From Bacteroidaceae bacterium (lineage in GTDB: Bacteria; Bacteroidota; Bacteroidia; Bacteroidales; Bacteroidaceae): a stretch of 64,000 nucleotides of DNA. Under the pieces are notes generated by a model, which saw only the letters and a list, made by a program, of their open reading frames with translations, searched no databases and had not been told where the DNA came from. Numbering within the stretch: the stretch's first letter is position 1; every line of letters starts with the position of its first letter. The position numbers were made by a program, and so were the translations under genes. The stretch lies in NCBI GenBank assembly GCA_017633615.1, contig JAGBPB010000033.1, positions 1 to 64,000 of the forward strand. The letters run 5' to 3'. Shown here piece by piece: positions 1-9,934 of this stretch.

Positions 1-148
1 ACTCGACCAACGGCTCTAATATACTGATGGTTGCGGAGCTTGATGTCATCGCGCCTATATGCAACTCACATCTTGATGCAAAGGAAAGCACTTTTAATTA
101 AACCACCAAACTTTATACCAATAATTTGCGGATTATGACAACTTTGGT
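1..148. other. left-edge region, no firm gene
   Basis: On the plus strand, bases 3-101 are open from the window edge to a TAA stop (32 codons) and could be the last part of a gene that begins outside the window. On the minus strand a reading frame opens at the ATG at 49-47 and runs off the left edge. Neither peptide resembles a family I recognise, and both are short enough to be chance. Bases 102-148 are AT-rich and hold only the downstream flank of the next gene. Confidence 0.25.
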
Positions 149-1009
149 TTATAGATAGAAAGACTTTATAAGACGTCTTATATATACGCCAAAGAACATC
201 TTCTCGGGGAGACTGCATTTCTGGAATTCATATCTCAGAATCATATCCAGACAGGCAAACCTGCCGGCTTGACTGTCAAACTCAGAATGGTCCTTCTGGC
301 CGGTGTATGCTTTTGCAAAGGCATCCCAGAACAGATGTAGCTGTGGCTCTGTCATGTGGAAAAGATCCTGGACCTGTTTCATGGGCGCATACACATTGCA
401 GATCTGATAAAGATGGCCGATATCAAACATCGGGTCACCATAACCGAATCGGTCCAGGTCTATCCATATGGGCCGGTCACCGGAGAGTACAAGATTTCCC
501 ATATTGAAATCACCGTGACTGCAGGTTTTAATGTCCTGTATGGTCCGGGCAAAGTCTTTTAGTATGCGGCGGTTCTTGCGGCTTATGAACTGTACCTTGT
601 CCAGGGCTCTCATGAGTTGCTCCTTACGGCTGGGAAAGAAATCCGTGTCACATTTGGTGCTGAAAAGTATCTTGCCGTTGCTGCACATAATCTGTGCCAT
701 CTCTTCTATGCGCTGCGGCTCATCGTGACAGATACGTGAAAGGGATCTCTTGTCCTTTATGCGTTCCGTTATAGTTGCGTACAGGTCTCCCACACGTACC
801 ATCTCATGCATCTTGGGAGTGGGTAACCCCAACTTCTCCACTGCCTTGGAAACGTCAAACTCATGCTTGACAAACTCCAATGTGTTTATCTGCTTTTTAT
901 CTACTTTCAGAATCAAATCCGGCTGAGACGGATTCTCATATGTGATTCCGTTGCCTCCTTGTCCAACTTGGGTCCAGGTGCTCAAATCAATGTTCTTATA
1001 CTCACTCAT
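149..1009 (-). CDS. phosphotransferase/kinase-fold protein (APH family)
   Basis: This is a 286-residue soluble protein of the aminoglycoside phosphotransferase/choline kinase fold. A glycine-rich loop lies at residues 16-22. The catalytic loop HGDFNMGN starts at H165, with the expected Asp167 and Asn172. A metal-binding IDLD segment follows around Asp184. These are the Brenner-type signatures of ATP-dependent small-molecule kinases. The substrate cannot be told: this fold acts on antibiotics, choline, sugars and other metabolites, and Bacteroidetes and Fibrobacter carry uncharacterised paralogues of this size. The gene stands alone downstream of mutS on the same strand, 49 bases beyond the mutS stop. 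No signal peptide is visible. I would not call it a resistance gene without an assay. Confidence 0.75.
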   Translation of the reverse strand: MSEYKNIDLSTWTQVGQGGNGITYENPSQPDLILKVDKKQINTLEFVKHEFDVSKAVEKLGLPTPKMHEMVRVGDLYATITERIKDKRSLSRICHDEPQRIEEMAQIMCSNGKILFSTKCDTDFFPSRKEQLMRALDKVQFISRKNRRILKDFARTIQDIKTCSHGDFNMGNLVLSGDRPIWIDLDRFGYGDPMFDIGHLYQICNVYAPMKQVQDLFHMTEPQLHLFWDAFAKAYTGQKDHSEFDSQAGRFACLDMILRYEFQKCSLPEKMFFGVYIRRLIKSFYL

Positions 1010-1031
1010 AGTCCGTTTTATAATAAAATAG

Positions 1032-1058
1032 TACCAATGGGGCCTGACCCCTTTGGTA
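1032..1058. repeat. GGGG-CCCC palindrome after mutS
   Basis: This is a near-perfect inverted repeat. TACCAA and TTGGTA arms enclose GGGG and CCCC arms, with one T-T mismatch and a five-base loop. It begins immediately beyond the mutS stop codon (1059-1061). Its core, read on the minus strand, closely resembles the core of the palindrome at 25311-25331. The tract downstream on the minus strand is AT-rich but not a clean T run, so termination is possible but not certain. A dispersed REP-like element is the alternative. Confidence 0.55.
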
Positions 1059-3680
1059 TCATTTTCCTTTCAGGATCGTTTTGATGTCGTTGAGTTTGTT
1101 CAGAGCCTCGATTGGGGTGAGGTTGTTGACATCGATAGAGAGCAGCTGGTCGCGGATTTGGCAGAGGACGGGATCGTCCAGCTGGAAGAAACTCATCTGC
1201 AGGCCCTCGCGGTGCTGACCGGTCTCTACGCTGGGACGGGATATGCTCTTGTCGCTTCCGCTCTCCTCCATCTCCTTGAGGATTGTGCCGGCGCGCTTTA
1301 CTATGCTGCGCGGCATGCCTGCCATCTCGGCCACATGAATACCGAACGAGTGCTCGCTGCCGCCGGGAACCAGCTTGCGCAGGAACAGCACCTTACCATC
1401 GGTCTCCTTTACAGAGACGTTGAAGTTGCGGATGCGGCTGAACGACTGCGCCATCTCATTTAGCTCGTGGTAGTGGGTGGCAAACAGCGTGCGTGCGTGG
1501 GCCGATGGGTGCTCGTGAATGTACTCTACGATTGCCCAGGCTATGGAGATACCATCATATGTGGATGTGCCGCGGCCCAGCTCGTCAAAGAGCACCAGGC
1601 TGCGGGCGGTCAGGTTGTTCAGGATGCTGGCGGCCTCAGTCATCTCAACCATGAATGTTGATTCTCCGGCCGATATGTTATCGCTGGCACCCACACGGGT
1701 AAAGATGCGGTCAACTATGCCTATGCGTGCGCTGTCAGCAGGAACATAGCAGCCCATCTGGGCAAGCAGCGTAATGAGGGCTGTCTGGCGCAGCAGGGCA
1801 GATTTACCTGCCATGTTAGGACCGGTAATAATCAGTATCTGCTGGCTGTCACTGTCTATGAATACGTTGTTTGATATGTAGCTCTCACCCGGAGCCATCT
1901 GGGTCTCAATGACGGGATGACGGCCCTCCTTGATATCAATTATCTGGCTCTCGTCAACTACCGGGCGTACATAATGGTGTTCACGTGCCACACGGGCAAA
2001 TGAGAGCAGGCAGTCTATACGGCTAACCTCCGTGGCATTGACCTGAATGGCCGATACATATTCAATGATGGAGGCGGCAAGACTTGCAAAAATCTGCGAT
2101 TCCAACGCAAGAATTTTGTCCTCTGCACCCAATATTTTCTCCTCATACTCCTTGAGTTCTGGGGTGATGTAACGCTCGGCGTTGACAAGGGTCTGCTTGC
2201 GGATCCACTCTGCCGGCACCTTGTCCTTGAATGTGTTGCGCACCTCCAGATAGTAGCCGAAAACGTTGTTATATGCAATCTTTAAGCTTGAAATTCCAGT
2301 CTGCTCAGCCTCACGCTGCTGGATCTGCATAAGGTAATCCTTACCGCTATAGGCAATGCTTCGCAACTCATCGAGCTGCGGGTCTATACCTTCTGAAATC
2401 ACGCCGCCTTTGCTTACTAGCAGCGGAGTATCAGGCCTGATGGTCCTGATAATATTGTCACGCAGGCTCTCGCAAAGGTCAATCTTACGGCCTACCTCAC
2501 GGAGTTGCGGATTATCCGATGCTTCGCAGATGAGTTTTACGGGTTCCAGCTGTTTGAGTGCCATGCCCAGTGAAAGAACTTCACGCGGGTTGATGCGGCC
2601 CACGGCAGCTTTTGACACCAGACGTTCCAGATCACCCATACGCTGAAGTGAGTCCGTAAGTGCATCGGCAGTATCGGGATAACGGAACAGGTGATCAACC
2701 ACATCAAGGCGGTTGTTGGTGGCATTGGGGTCTTTAAGCGGGAAGAGCATCCAACGGCGCAGCAAGCGTGCACCCATAGGTGATGAAGTACGGTCTATCA
2801 CCTTGAGCAGTGAAACGCCGTCCTCATTGTTTGACGAGAGCAGTTCCAGATTACGTACCGTGAACTTGTCAAGGCGTACGTAACGCTCCTCATCAATCAT
2901 GCGGATGGATGATATGTGGCCGATATTGTTGTGCAGGGTCTCTGCAAGATACTCAAGTATTGCACCGGCAGCAACCTTACCGTTATTGAGGTGATCTACA
3001 CCAAATCCCTTAAGGTTACGCACCTTGAAATGGCGGGTTAGTTTCTCGCGGGCAAACTCCTCAGTGAATACCCAGTCGTCCAGTTCACGCAGGCAATAGC
3101 GTGTACCGAATGACTGCTCAAACTGCTGGCGGCGTCCACGTTCAATCAAGGTCTCCTTGGGAGCAAAGTTTGAGAGCAGTTTGTCTATATGGTCAGCAGG
3201 ACCCTCTGCTATGAGATACTCACCGGTAGATATATCAAGGAAGGAGATTCCCCATGCTCCTTTGCCAAAGTGTACGGCTGCCAGAAAGTTGTTCTCCTTG
3301 TTCTGGAGCACGTTGTCACTCATTGCAACACCCGGGGTTACAAGTTCAGTGATGCCGCGCTTTACAAGAGTCTTGGTAAGTTTGGGGTCTTCAAGCTGGT
3401 CACAGATAGCCACACGGCGGCCCGCACGGATGAGTTTGGGCAGATATACATCAAGAGCATGATGCGGGAATCCTGCCATCTCAAGCGCCATAGCACCGTT
3501 CTTGCCGTTGTTGCGGCGGGTCAGAGTAATACCTAATATCTCTGCAGCCTCAACAGCATCTTGTGCATATGTTTCATAAAAATCACCGCAGCGGAAAAGT
3601 AGTACAGCATCAGGATGTTTTTGCTTGAGACTGTAGAACTGCCGCATCATCGGCGTTTCATCGGGCTTGTTCTGTGACAT
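1059..3680 (-). CDS. mutS: DNA mismatch repair protein MutS
   Basis: MutS finds base mismatches and small loops after replication and recruits MutL. The 873-residue length is normal for MutS1. The N-terminal domain has the mismatch-reading Phe-x-Glu motif (GDFYE, F34 and E36). The C-terminal ATPase has a Walker A motif GPNMAGKS at residues 620-627, followed by the [12 protein letters not shown]alker B region and the FATHYHEL segment, all intact. It starts 10 bases after the stop of the GltS-like gene on the same strand, so the two are probably co-transcribed. The ATG at 3680 gives the usual MutS N-terminus with the motif MMRQFYSLK, which supports this start. Confidence 0.97.
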   Translation of the reverse strand: MSQNKPDETPMMRQFYSLKQKHPDAVLLFRCGDFYETYAQDAVEAAEILGITLTRRNNGKNGAMALEMAGFPHHALDVYLPKLIRAGRRVAICDQLEDPKLTKTLVKRGITELVTPGVAMSDNVLQNKENNFLAAVHFGKGAWGISFLDISTGEYLIAEGPADHIDKLLSNFAPKETLIERGRRQQFEQSFGTRYCLRELDDWVFTEEFAREKLTRHFKVRNLKGFGVDHLNNGKVAAGAILEYLAETLHNNIGHISSIRMIDEERYVRLDKFTVRNLELLSSNNEDGVSLLKVIDRTSSPMGARLLRRWMLFPLKDPNATNNRLDVVDHLFRYPDTADALTDSLQRMGDLERLVSKAAVGRINPREVLSLGMALKQLEPVKLICEASDNPQLREVGRKIDLCESLRDNIIRTIRPDTPLLVSKGGVISEGIDPQLDELRSIAYSGKDYLMQIQQREAEQTGISSLKIAYNNVFGYYLEVRNTFKDKVPAEWIRKQTLVNAERYITPELKEYEEKILGAEDKILALESQIFASLAASIIEYVSAIQVNATEVSRIDCLLSFARVAREHHYVRPVVDESQIIDIKEGRHPVIETQMAPGESYISNNVFIDSDSQQILIITGPNMAGKSALLRQTALITLLAQMGCYVPADSARIGIVDRIFTRVGASDNISAGESTFMVEMTEAASILNNLTARSLVLFDELGRGTSTYDGISIAWAIVEYIHEHPSAHARTLFATHYHELNEMAQSFSRIRNFNVSVKETDGKVLFLRKLVPGGSEHSFGIHVAEMAGMPRSIVKRAGTILKEMEESGSDKSISRPSVETGQHREGLQMSFFQLDDPVLCQIRDQLLSIDVNNLTPIEALNKLNDIKTILKGK

Positions 3681-3690
3681 CGGGCTGAAA

Positions 3691-5109
3691 CTAATTCTTG
3701 CGTTTCCTGAAAAGGAACAGGTTTGCTATAACAAACAATACTATCAGTATGCCAAGTGTAATCAGTGTGGCCTGCATACTCTTGGGCGCAAACCCCAACA
3801 GCAGCAGTACAGGGAATCCCATAATCATGGCAGGGATGTTCTGAAGCACAAGGTTGTTGGCTGCAGGCGTCTCAAAACGCGGATCTATCTCACGTAACAG
3901 TATCATACCGTTGCTGGCAGTACCGGTCAGCATACCGAACATGGAGAAGAATCCTTCATATGGGTAATCGGGATAAATCTGGAATGACACCCATTTTACA
4001 TATTTGAAGGTTATGTAAGCGCCTGTCAGGCAGACAAAGGTCAATGGCAGCCAGGTAGATTTGAGGTTTTCAAAACTGATGGCGGCAGTTCCTGCAACGA
4101 TCATCACATCAAAACTGAATCCGCTTATACGGTTTAACAGAAACTCATTGAGGTATTCACGTGTCATCCAGCCTCTCTTGCGCAGAGCTCTTATGATAAT
4201 CTTGACAAGTGAACCAAAGATTATGCCCCAGAAGAAATTGAATCCGTAAACCAGGGGCTTGATAGTATTCTCGCCAAAGTTACCCAGATCCAGTTTGCCT
4301 ATGACGGACATAAGGAGATAAACCAGAAAATATGTAAGCAGAACAATGCCGATGACAATTGTCAGCTTATCTACTGATTCGGAGTGGGGCAGTTCATTTT
4401 CCTGCTCGTAATCCTTAAGTGTGTGTTGGTTATCGGAAATATTGTTGTGGATTGTAAGTTTTTTGTTTCGGTTCAGCATGTTCATGTAAACCACTCCAAC
4501 GACGCTACCCACCAGAAATCCCACGGCGGCTATAGATAGTCCGAAGTCTATTCCATAGAATACTACATCCTGCTCGGCAGCACTCATCTGATAGATGGTT
4601 CCAAAATTGAGAGCCTGACCTGGTCCCTGGCCGTAACCCATAGGAAGGAGCAATCCTCCAGGGTAGAAGATTTCATTTCCGACAGCAGGATAACGCCACC
4701 AGATGAACATAGGAATTGTAATAAGCAGACCTATTATACCTTGAACCAAATAAGTTGAAATTGTCAATGTACCGGTATCTATTACCGTGCGGGTATTGGC
4801 GCGGTCAGTCTCCTTTGAAGGACGGAGTGACATAGCAATAAAACCTATTGCCAATGCATGATAGGTTATTATCTCCATGAACTGCTTGTCAATGATTCCG
4901 TTAAAATGCGACCATAGTTTAAGCAAAAGTATTATCAGACCACCCAGCAGTGCTGATGGAATGAGGCTACGACGAAGAATTTTGATTTTACGGCGCAGAA
5001 TGTTTCCTGCCAATACAGCCAAGGCAATGATAAAAACCTGAACGAGGGCGCTCCACACTTCAGGCGCAGCAAATGATGTTACCGCTATTCCGTTTGCAGA
5101 TAAAAACAT
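3691..5109 (-). CDS. GltS-like sodium:glutamate symporter family membrane protein
   Basis: This is a 472-residue polytopic inner-membrane protein with about ten to twelve hydrophobic segments. The order and spacing of the glycine-rich segments ([11 protein letters not shown] near the N-terminus, [19 protein letters not shown] in the C-terminal half) resemble sodium/glutamate symporters of the GltS family, which import glutamate with Na+. A hydrophilic loop of roughly 40 residues follows residue 210 and separates two hydrophobic halves, as expected for the internal repeat of this family. It is somewhat longer than E. coli GltS. The transported substrate is inferred from the family only. It lies directly upstream of mutS, and no clear promoter was found before it. 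Confidence 0.7.
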   Translation of the reverse strand: MFLSANGIAVTSFAAPEVWSALVQVFIIALAVLAGNILRRKIKILRRSLIPSALLGGLIILLLKLWSHFNGIIDKQFMEIITYHALAIGFIAMSLRPSKETDRANTRTVIDTGTLTISTYLVQGIIGLLITIPMFIWWRYPAVGNEIFYPGGLLLPMGYGQGPGQALNFGTIYQMSAAEQDVVFYGIDFGLSIAAVGFLVGSVVGVVYMNMLNRNKKLTIHNNISDNQHTLKDYEQENELPHSESVDKLTIVIGIVLLTYFLVYLLMSVIGKLDLGNFGENTIKPLVYGFNFFWGIIFGSLVKIIIRALRKRGWMTREYLNEFLLNRISGFSFDVMIVAGTAAISFENLKSTWLPLTFVCLTGAYITFKYVKWVSFQIYPDYPYEGFFSMFGMLTGTASNGMILLREIDPRFETPAANNLVLQNIPAMIMGFPVLLLLGFAPKSMQATLITLGILIVLFVIANLFLFRKRKN

Positions 5110-5166
5110 ATAAATAGTCGCTTTTTAAATAGTTGAAAATCAAAGAATAATATTTACTTTTTGGTG

Positions 5167-5997
5167 CTATTTTTTGCGTGAACGAATCATCAGCCACACG
5201 CCAATAATGACAAACGGTATGCTCAGAAGCTGTCCCATATCAAGGGGCAAGCTTTTTTCAAAATCTACCTGGACTTCTTTGAAGAATTCTATAAAGAAGC
5301 GGAAAGTGAAGATGGTTGCAAGACAGAAACCAAAATAGAATCCGGTTCCCACTCTTTCTCTGTTTTGACGATAAATGAGGCCTATTATTATGAAGATAAG
5401 GAAATAGGCAATTGCTTCATATAGTTGTGCGGGATGACGTGGAAAGGTATCTCCATTCTGAACAAAGATGAATCCCCAGTCGGTACCGGTGGCCTTGCCT
5501 ACAATCTCTGAGTTCATGAGGTTACCTATCCTTATGCATCCTGCTGTAAACGGGGTGGCCAGACAGACCATATCAACGCATTCCAAAACACCTATTTTGT
5601 GTTTGTGGCAATAGAGAATCATTCCTAGAAATATGCCTATCGTTCCGCCATGACTGGCCAGACCGCTGTATCCTACCAGTTTCCACCCACCTTCCGGCAA
5701 GAATCTTATAGGCAACAGCATTTCCAGAAAATGCTTTCCGCTTGTAAGGTAGTATCCCGGTTCATAAAACAGGCAGTGTCCAAGACGTGCTCCTATCAGG
5801 ATTCCCAGGAAACAATACAGGAATAAAGGATCAAAAACTTCCGGTCTGTATCCACGGTGTTCATAGTACCTTTGAACAAGTTTGTAAGCTACCAATAAAC
5901 CTACTACCCACATAAGTGAATAATATCGGATGGGAAAGCCGAATAAGTTGAAAAACACAACGTTGGGATCCCATATAACAGCAAGGAAGTTATGCAT
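5167..5997 (-). CDS. lgt: prolipoprotein diacylglyceryl transferase
   Basis: Lgt transfers diacylglycerol from phosphatidylglycerol to the lipobox cysteine of prelipoproteins at the inner membrane, the first step of lipoprotein maturation. The 276-residue protein has seven or so membrane segments. It carries the family signature RIGNLMNSEIVG, the GARLGHCLFYEPGYY region and the HGG motif. I chose the ATG at 5997 (MHNFL) over an in-frame TTG at 6006, since ATG is the normal start here. It lies 24 bases after ychF on the same strand and is probably co-transcribed with it. At least three predicted lipoproteins in this window would be its substrates. Confidence 0.95.
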   Translation of the reverse strand: MHNFLAVIWDPNVVFFNLFGFPIRYYSLMWVVGLLVAYKLVQRYYEHRGYRPEVFDPLFLYCFLGILIGARLGHCLFYEPGYYLTSGKHFLEMLLPIRFLPEGGWKLVGYSGLASHGGTIGIFLGMILYCHKHKIGVLECVDMVCLATPFTAGCIRIGNLMNSEIVGKATGTDWGFIFVQNGDTFPRHPAQLYEAIAYFLIFIIIGLIYRQNRERVGTGFYFGFCLATIFTFRFFIEFFKEVQVDFEKSLPLDMGQLLSIPFVIIGVWLMIRSRKK

Positions 5998-6021
5998 AAT
6001 TCTCAATTTTAATCAGGTTAT

Positions 6022-7122
6022 TTACACGTTGAAGCGGAAGTGCATTATGTCGCCGTCTTCAACAACATAGTCTTTTCCTTCCACATAGAGTTTGCCGGCA
6101 TCACGCACGGCAGCTTCAGAACCCAGTTCTATGTAGTCGTTGTATTTTATCACTTCAGCGCGGATAAAGCCTTTCTCAAAGTCGGTATGAATAACCCCTG
6201 CGCACTGCGGAGCCTTCCAGCCTTTGCGGTATGTCCACGCCTTTACTTCCATGGGGCCGGCGGTGATGAATGTTTCCAGATTCAGCAGGCTGAAGGCCGA
6301 TTTCACCAGACGGTTTACACCCGATTCCTCCAAACCCAGTTCCTCAAGGAACATCTGACGGTCCTCATAGCTTTCAAGTTCAGCAATCTCACTCTCTGTC
6401 TTGGCGGCAATGACAAGCAGCTGGGCGTTCTCATCCTTAATGGACTCACGTACCTGCTCCACATAGGCATTGCCGGTCTTTACGCTGTCCTCATCCACGT
6501 TGCAGACATAGAGCACGGGCTTGGATGTAAGCAGGAACAGATCATGTGCAATTTTCTCTTCATCCTTTGACTCAAAGGTTACGGTGCGGGCTGATTTGCC
6601 CTGCAGCAGAACATCGCGGTATGCGTTCAGTACATCGCACACTATCTTGGCCTGCTTGTCACCAACGGCAGCCTGTTTTGATACCTTCTGCAGGCGCTGG
6701 TCAATGGTTTCAAGGTCTTTTATCTGGAGCTCGGTGTCTATTATCTCCTTGTCACGAACAGGATTGACCGTACCGTCTACATGGGTCACGTTCTCATCAT
6801 CAAAGCAGCGCAGAACATGGATAATGGCGTCGCACTCACGGATGTTACCCAGGAACTTGTTGCCCAAGCCTTCTCCTTTGCTGGCGCCTTTTACAAGGCC
6901 GGCTATGTCAACAATCTCAACGGTTGCGGGAACTATGCGGCCCGGATGTACCAGCTCAGCCAGTTTGGTCAGTCGCTCATCAGGGACGGTGATGGTTCCT
7001 ACGTTAGGTTCGATAGTGCAGAAAGGAAAGTTTGCTGCCTGCGCCTTGGCGCTTGACAGACAGTTGAAAAGTGTGGATTTGCCTACGTTGGGCAGGCCCA
7101 CTATGCCGCATTGCAATGACAT
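6022..7122 (-). CDS. ychF: YchF/OLA1-family P-loop ATPase
   Basis: YchF is a translation-factor-like P-loop NTPase that associates with ribosomes and prefers ATP because its G4 motif departs from NKxD. The 366-residue protein has the G1 loop GLPNVGKST near residue 8, an Obg-like G2/G3 region (DIAGLVKGASKGEGLG) and NVDE in place of NKxD. It ends in a TGS domain (last 85 residues, ending MHFRF). All are standard for the family. The gene begins about 30 bases after a good -7 box (7158-7151). The lgt gene follows closely. Confidence 0.95.
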   Translation of the reverse strand: MSLQCGIVGLPNVGKSTLFNCLSSAKAQAANFPFCTIEPNVGTITVPDERLTKLAELVHPGRIVPATVEIVDIAGLVKGASKGEGLGNKFLGNIRECDAIIHVLRCFDDENVTHVDGTVNPVRDKEIIDTELQIKDLETIDQRLQKVSKQAAVGDKQAKIVCDVLNAYRDVLLQGKSARTVTFESKDEEKIAHDLFLLTSKPVLYVCNVDEDSVKTGNAYVEQVRESIKDENAQLLVIAAKTESEIAELESYEDRQMFLEELGLEESGVNRLVKSAFSLLNLETFITAGPMEVKAWTYRKGWKAPQCAGVIHTDFEKGFIRAEVIKYNDYIELGSEAAVRDAGKLYVEGKDYVVEDGDIMHFRFNV

Positions 7123-7150
7123 CTGTTTCTGTGTTATTTATAAGTAATTG

Positions 7151-7158
7151 CAAAGATA
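7151..7158 (-). promoter_or_regulatory. -7 box for ychF
   Basis: TATCTTTG on the minus strand is a perfect match to the Bacteroidetes -7 element TAnnTTTG and sits 29 bases before the ychF ATG. No TTG lies at the ideal -33 distance; the nearest is too close. Confidence 0.55.
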
Positions 7159-7167
7159 CTACAAATG

Positions 7168-7779
7168 TTACAACATATCGTTGTCTATCATCCAGATGAT
7201 TTCTTCTATCATAGCGTCTTCATCATTGTGTTCGGGATCATATTCCTTCTTTAGTGACGCTCCAAAGAGGGCGGCGAACGCCTGATAGAATTTGGCTTTG
7301 AATCCGCCTATGAACGCGTTGATGAGTTCGTAGCTGGTCTGGTTGCACTCACGGTCAATCAGTTTTATAAGCAGTTTGCCTTGTGCCAGGGTGCATTTTT
7401 TCATTACAGGAAGATACTGGTCCCAGACACCTTGCTCAACAATTTTAAGGTGTTCATCACGTGCGTTGTCATCGGGCAGGGTCTGTAGATAAAGATATGT
7501 CTCCACAAGAATGGCTTTCAACTCAAGGGCAATGGGATACATCTTGATTACGTTGCGGGTCAGTTTGTCATACTTGCGCTGTTTACGTGCACTGGGATAG
7601 ACGCGCTTGCCATAGATGGTGATCTCCATCATTTCAAATGTAGGAACGGTGTCACCGTCTATGATGGTAGCCAAAGCTACGAGAACCCGTTTCTGTTTGG
7701 TGGTGTCGGCAGGAACCGTATAGCAGAAAGCTGGGATGGCCGTAAGCAGGGCAAATATCAATAGTACGAAGCGTTTCAT
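7168..7779 (-). CDS. DUF4294 exported protein
   Basis: This is a 203-residue protein with an N-terminal signal peptide (MKRFVLLIFALLTAIPAF) and no lipobox, so it is predicted to reach the periplasm. The body matches DUF4294, a Bacteroidetes family of unknown function: an IDGDTVP segment, then a basic YGKRVYPSARKQRKYDKL stretch, then a helical region with two acidic ends. The start at 7779 is the methionine that opens the signal peptide; an upstream in-frame start at 7842 would bury it. A perfect -7 box ends only five bases before this ATG, so the message may be almost leaderless. The divergent neighbour is the exported helix-hairpin-helix protein. Confidence 0.75.
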   Translation of the reverse strand: MKRFVLLIFALLTAIPAFCYTVPADTTKQKRVLVALATIIDGDTVPTFEMMEITIYGKRVYPSARKQRKYDKLTRNVIKMYPIALELKAILVETYLYLQTLPDDNARDEHLKIVEQGVWDQYLPVMKKCTLAQGKLLIKLIDRECNQTSYELINAFIGGFKAKFYQAFAALFGASLKKEYDPEHNDEDAMIEEIIWMIDNDML

Positions 7780-7784
7780 GAGCG

Positions 7785-7792
7785 CAAAAATA
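7785..7792 (-). promoter_or_regulatory. -7 box for the DUF4294 gene
   Basis: TATTTTTG on the minus strand matches TAnnTTTG exactly. Transcription would begin at or within a few bases of the ATG at 7779. No good -33 TTG is present at the right distance. Confidence 0.4.
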
Positions 7793-7813
7793 CCAATTCT
7801 CGCAAAAAAGACA

Positions 7814-7821
7814 TACTTTTG
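7814..7821 (+). promoter_or_regulatory. -7 box for the helix-hairpin-helix gene
   Basis: TACTTTTG on the plus strand matches TAnnTTTG and lies 44 bases before the ATG at 7866. The two divergent -7 boxes at 7785-7792 and 7814-7821 share one small intergenic region. Confidence 0.45.
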
Positions 7822-7865
7822 AGGCAGTCCTTTGGAAAACAAAGTTCTCTAATACTGAATATACT

Positions 7866-9875
7866 ATGAACTGGAGATTGTTAATACCTTGGTTTACTGT
7901 GCTTTCCTGTACTGCGACAGCAGTATTTCCACAGAGTTTACAAAATGACGGATGGGACAGTGTCCTGGAATCACTGCTGTCTGATGAAGACCTCTCCTCC
8001 TATGCCCGCGAGGAACTGTCACTCATGTATGAGTCAATGCATGAGATGCCATTGAACATCAACACTGCGACAAGGGAGGAACTTGCCCAACTTCCTTTTC
8101 TGTCATTCAGGCAGATAGAGGATATCCACGCCTACATCTATATGCACGGACCTATGCTGACATTGGGTGAACTGCAACTTACGGGCAGTCTGGATGTGAG
8201 CACAAGGCAGATGTTGCGGCATTTTATCTATGCCGGCGATCCTCCGGTAAAAAGGGAGAAAATGCGACTTGATGATCTGTTGCTGTACGGACGTAATGAA
8301 GTGGTGACAGGCATGGATATACCGCTCTATATGCGTGAGGGTTTCAGGAATCATTCTCCGGAGGAGTTGGAGCGTTATCCTAACAGGGCGTACATAGGGA
8401 ACCGTCTGTCACACTCGCTGCGTTACTCTTTCAACTGGCATAACCGTATAAGATTTGGTATTACTGCCGATAAGGATGCGGGTGAGGCTTTTTTTGGCAG
8501 AAACAGGGCGGGATATGATTTCTGGTCACCATATCTGTACATAAAGGATATGGGATGGCTTAAAGAGCTTGCCGTGGGTAATTTCAAGGCTCAGTTCGGA
8601 TACGGGCTTCTTTTGGGCGGAGGCTTCAGTACGGGCAAAAGCATGGCTTTAAGCTCAATGGAACGTAACACTCAGGGTGTCAAGCCTCACTCATCCACTC
8701 AGGAGTACGGTTACCTGCGCGGGGTAGGAGTATCTGTGGGTTGGAATCACTTTACATACACTTTGCTTGCGGCCTCCACACAAATCGATGCCACTCTTGA
8801 CGGTGATACGCTGATAAGCTCATTCAAGGAAGACGGTTATCACCGTACGGAGTTGGAGTGGTCAAAAAAACACAATTCAACTTTCAGAACTTATGCAGCC
8901 AATGTACGTTACAGTTATAGAGGAGTTCGTTTTGGTGTCACTGCACTTGCGGAAAGACTCTCCTTAAAGTATAAGGGGCGTGACAGTTTTAAAGGTATTT
9001 CCATGGACGGCTCGCTGCACAGGCCGCGTTATGCTTTATCAGCAGAAATATCGGTGCTTGATTCAAAAGTGGCACTCCTGGCATCACAGACATTCCGTTT
9101 TCAGAGCGATTGGACAATGAACGCGGTGTTACGTCATTACAGTCCCGGATACATGGCACTTCACTCAAATGCTGTGGCAGAGGGAGGTGTGGGGAATGAG
9201 ACAGGCTTGCTGACAGGCTTTTCACATGGCATCAGGAATCTGAAGTTGAGCGGATACTTGGATCTGTTCATGCATCCTGAGCCAAAGTACGGTGTCAGCG
9301 AAAGGAGTAACGGTATGGATCTGAGGATGGAGGGCGACTGGCGTTTGGGGCGCAGGGATAATCTGTACGCAACAGTCCGTTTCAAGTCAAAACAGAAGGA
9401 CTGCAAATACACGGAGCAACCGGAGTATTGCATCACGGAGCGTTACCGACTGCGCTGGACTCACCGTCTGCGCAGTGGAGGGGAACTAAAGACGCAATTG
9501 TTCTATTCCAGATATGATTTTATCGCTGAGCCTGTTTCAAACGGGTGGGCGTGGACAGAAACCTATTCCCGTAGCATGTTCAAGGAGCGGGTGGATATGA
9601 GTCTGACGGCGGCAGCCTTCTGTACTGAAAGCTATGACAGCCGCATATCGGTGTATGAGAACGGGTTAAGGTATGCCTATAACTTCATCTCGCTCTACGG
9701 AAGGGGTGCGCGTCTGAGTGCAACTATAATATGCAGGCTTGGTGACGGAATGCAGTTGAACCTTAAGGCAGGCGGAATATACTACCTGGATCGTGATGAG
9801 ATAAGTTCCGCACAACAGCGAATTGCCTCCTGCCATAAGGAAGATATATCAGTGCAATTCATTGCAAAATTCTGA
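7866..9875 (+). CDS. exported helix-hairpin-helix protein, probable outer-membrane barrel
   Basis: This is a 669-residue protein with a signal-like N-terminus (about residues 1-23). It is followed by a ComEA-like double helix-hairpin-helix region at residues 62-117, with the typical LNINTATREELAQLPFLS start. The remaining 500 or so residues are rich in alternating aromatic and polar residues, look like amphipathic beta strands, and end in a C-terminal phenylalanine (IAKF). That ending is typical of outer-membrane barrels. Helix-hairpin-helix domains bind DNA non-specifically, so a surface or periplasmic DNA-handling role is possible, but the family is uncharacterised to my knowledge. Its neighbours do not settle the role. 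Confidence 0.7.
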   Translation: MNWRLLIPWFTVLSCTATAVFPQSLQNDGWDSVLESLLSDEDLSSYAREELSLMYESMHEMPLNINTATREELAQLPFLSFRQIEDIHAYIYMHGPMLTLGELQLTGSLDVSTRQMLRHFIYAGDPPVKREKMRLDDLLLYGRNEVVTGMDIPLYMREGFRNHSPEELERYPNRAYIGNRLSHSLRYSFNWHNRIRFGITADKDAGEAFFGRNRAGYDFWSPYLYIKDMGWLKELAVGNFKAQFGYGLLLGGGFSTGKSMALSSMERNTQGVKPHSSTQEYGYLRGVGVSVGWNHFTYTLLAASTQIDATLDGDTLISSFKEDGYHRTELEWSKKHNSTFRTYAANVRYSYRGVRFGVTALAERLSLKYKGRDSFKGISMDGSLHRPRYALSAEISVLDSKVALLASQTFRFQSDWTMNAVLRHYSPGYMALHSNAVAEGGVGNETGLLTGFSHGIRNLKLSGYLDLFMHPEPKYGVSERSNGMDLRMEGDWRLGRRDNLYATVRFKSKQKDCKYTEQPEYCITERYRLRWTHRLRSGGELKTQLFYSRYDFIAEPVSNGWAWTETYSRSMFKERVDMSLTAAAFCTESYDSRISVYENGLRYAYNFISLYGRGARLSATIICRLGDGMQLNLKAGGIYYLDRDEISSAQQRIASCHKEDISVQFIAKF

Positions 9876-9876
9876 T

Positions 9877-9907
9877 TTGGAAAACATGAGGCGAATGAGT
9901 ATTTTTG
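9877..9907 (+). promoter_or_regulatory. promoter for the radical SAM-dacB pair
   Basis: TTG at 9877-9879, a 20-base spacer, then TATTTTTG at 9900-9907 give a full Bacteroidetes-type promoter. The start site near 9913 rules out the in-frame TTG codon at 9905 and supports the ATG at 9935. Confidence 0.7.
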
Positions 9908-9934
9908 CAGTGTAAAAACCATTGTTACACTGTT

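Noticed and set aside
149..1009. aminoglycoside resistance gene
   Set aside because: Only the general kinase fold is visible; there is no subgroup signature, mobile context or linked resistance gene.
1053..1463. 136-codon plus-strand frame antisense to mutS
   Set aside because: It is a shadow of the mutS ATPase and C-terminal region and shows no motif of its own.
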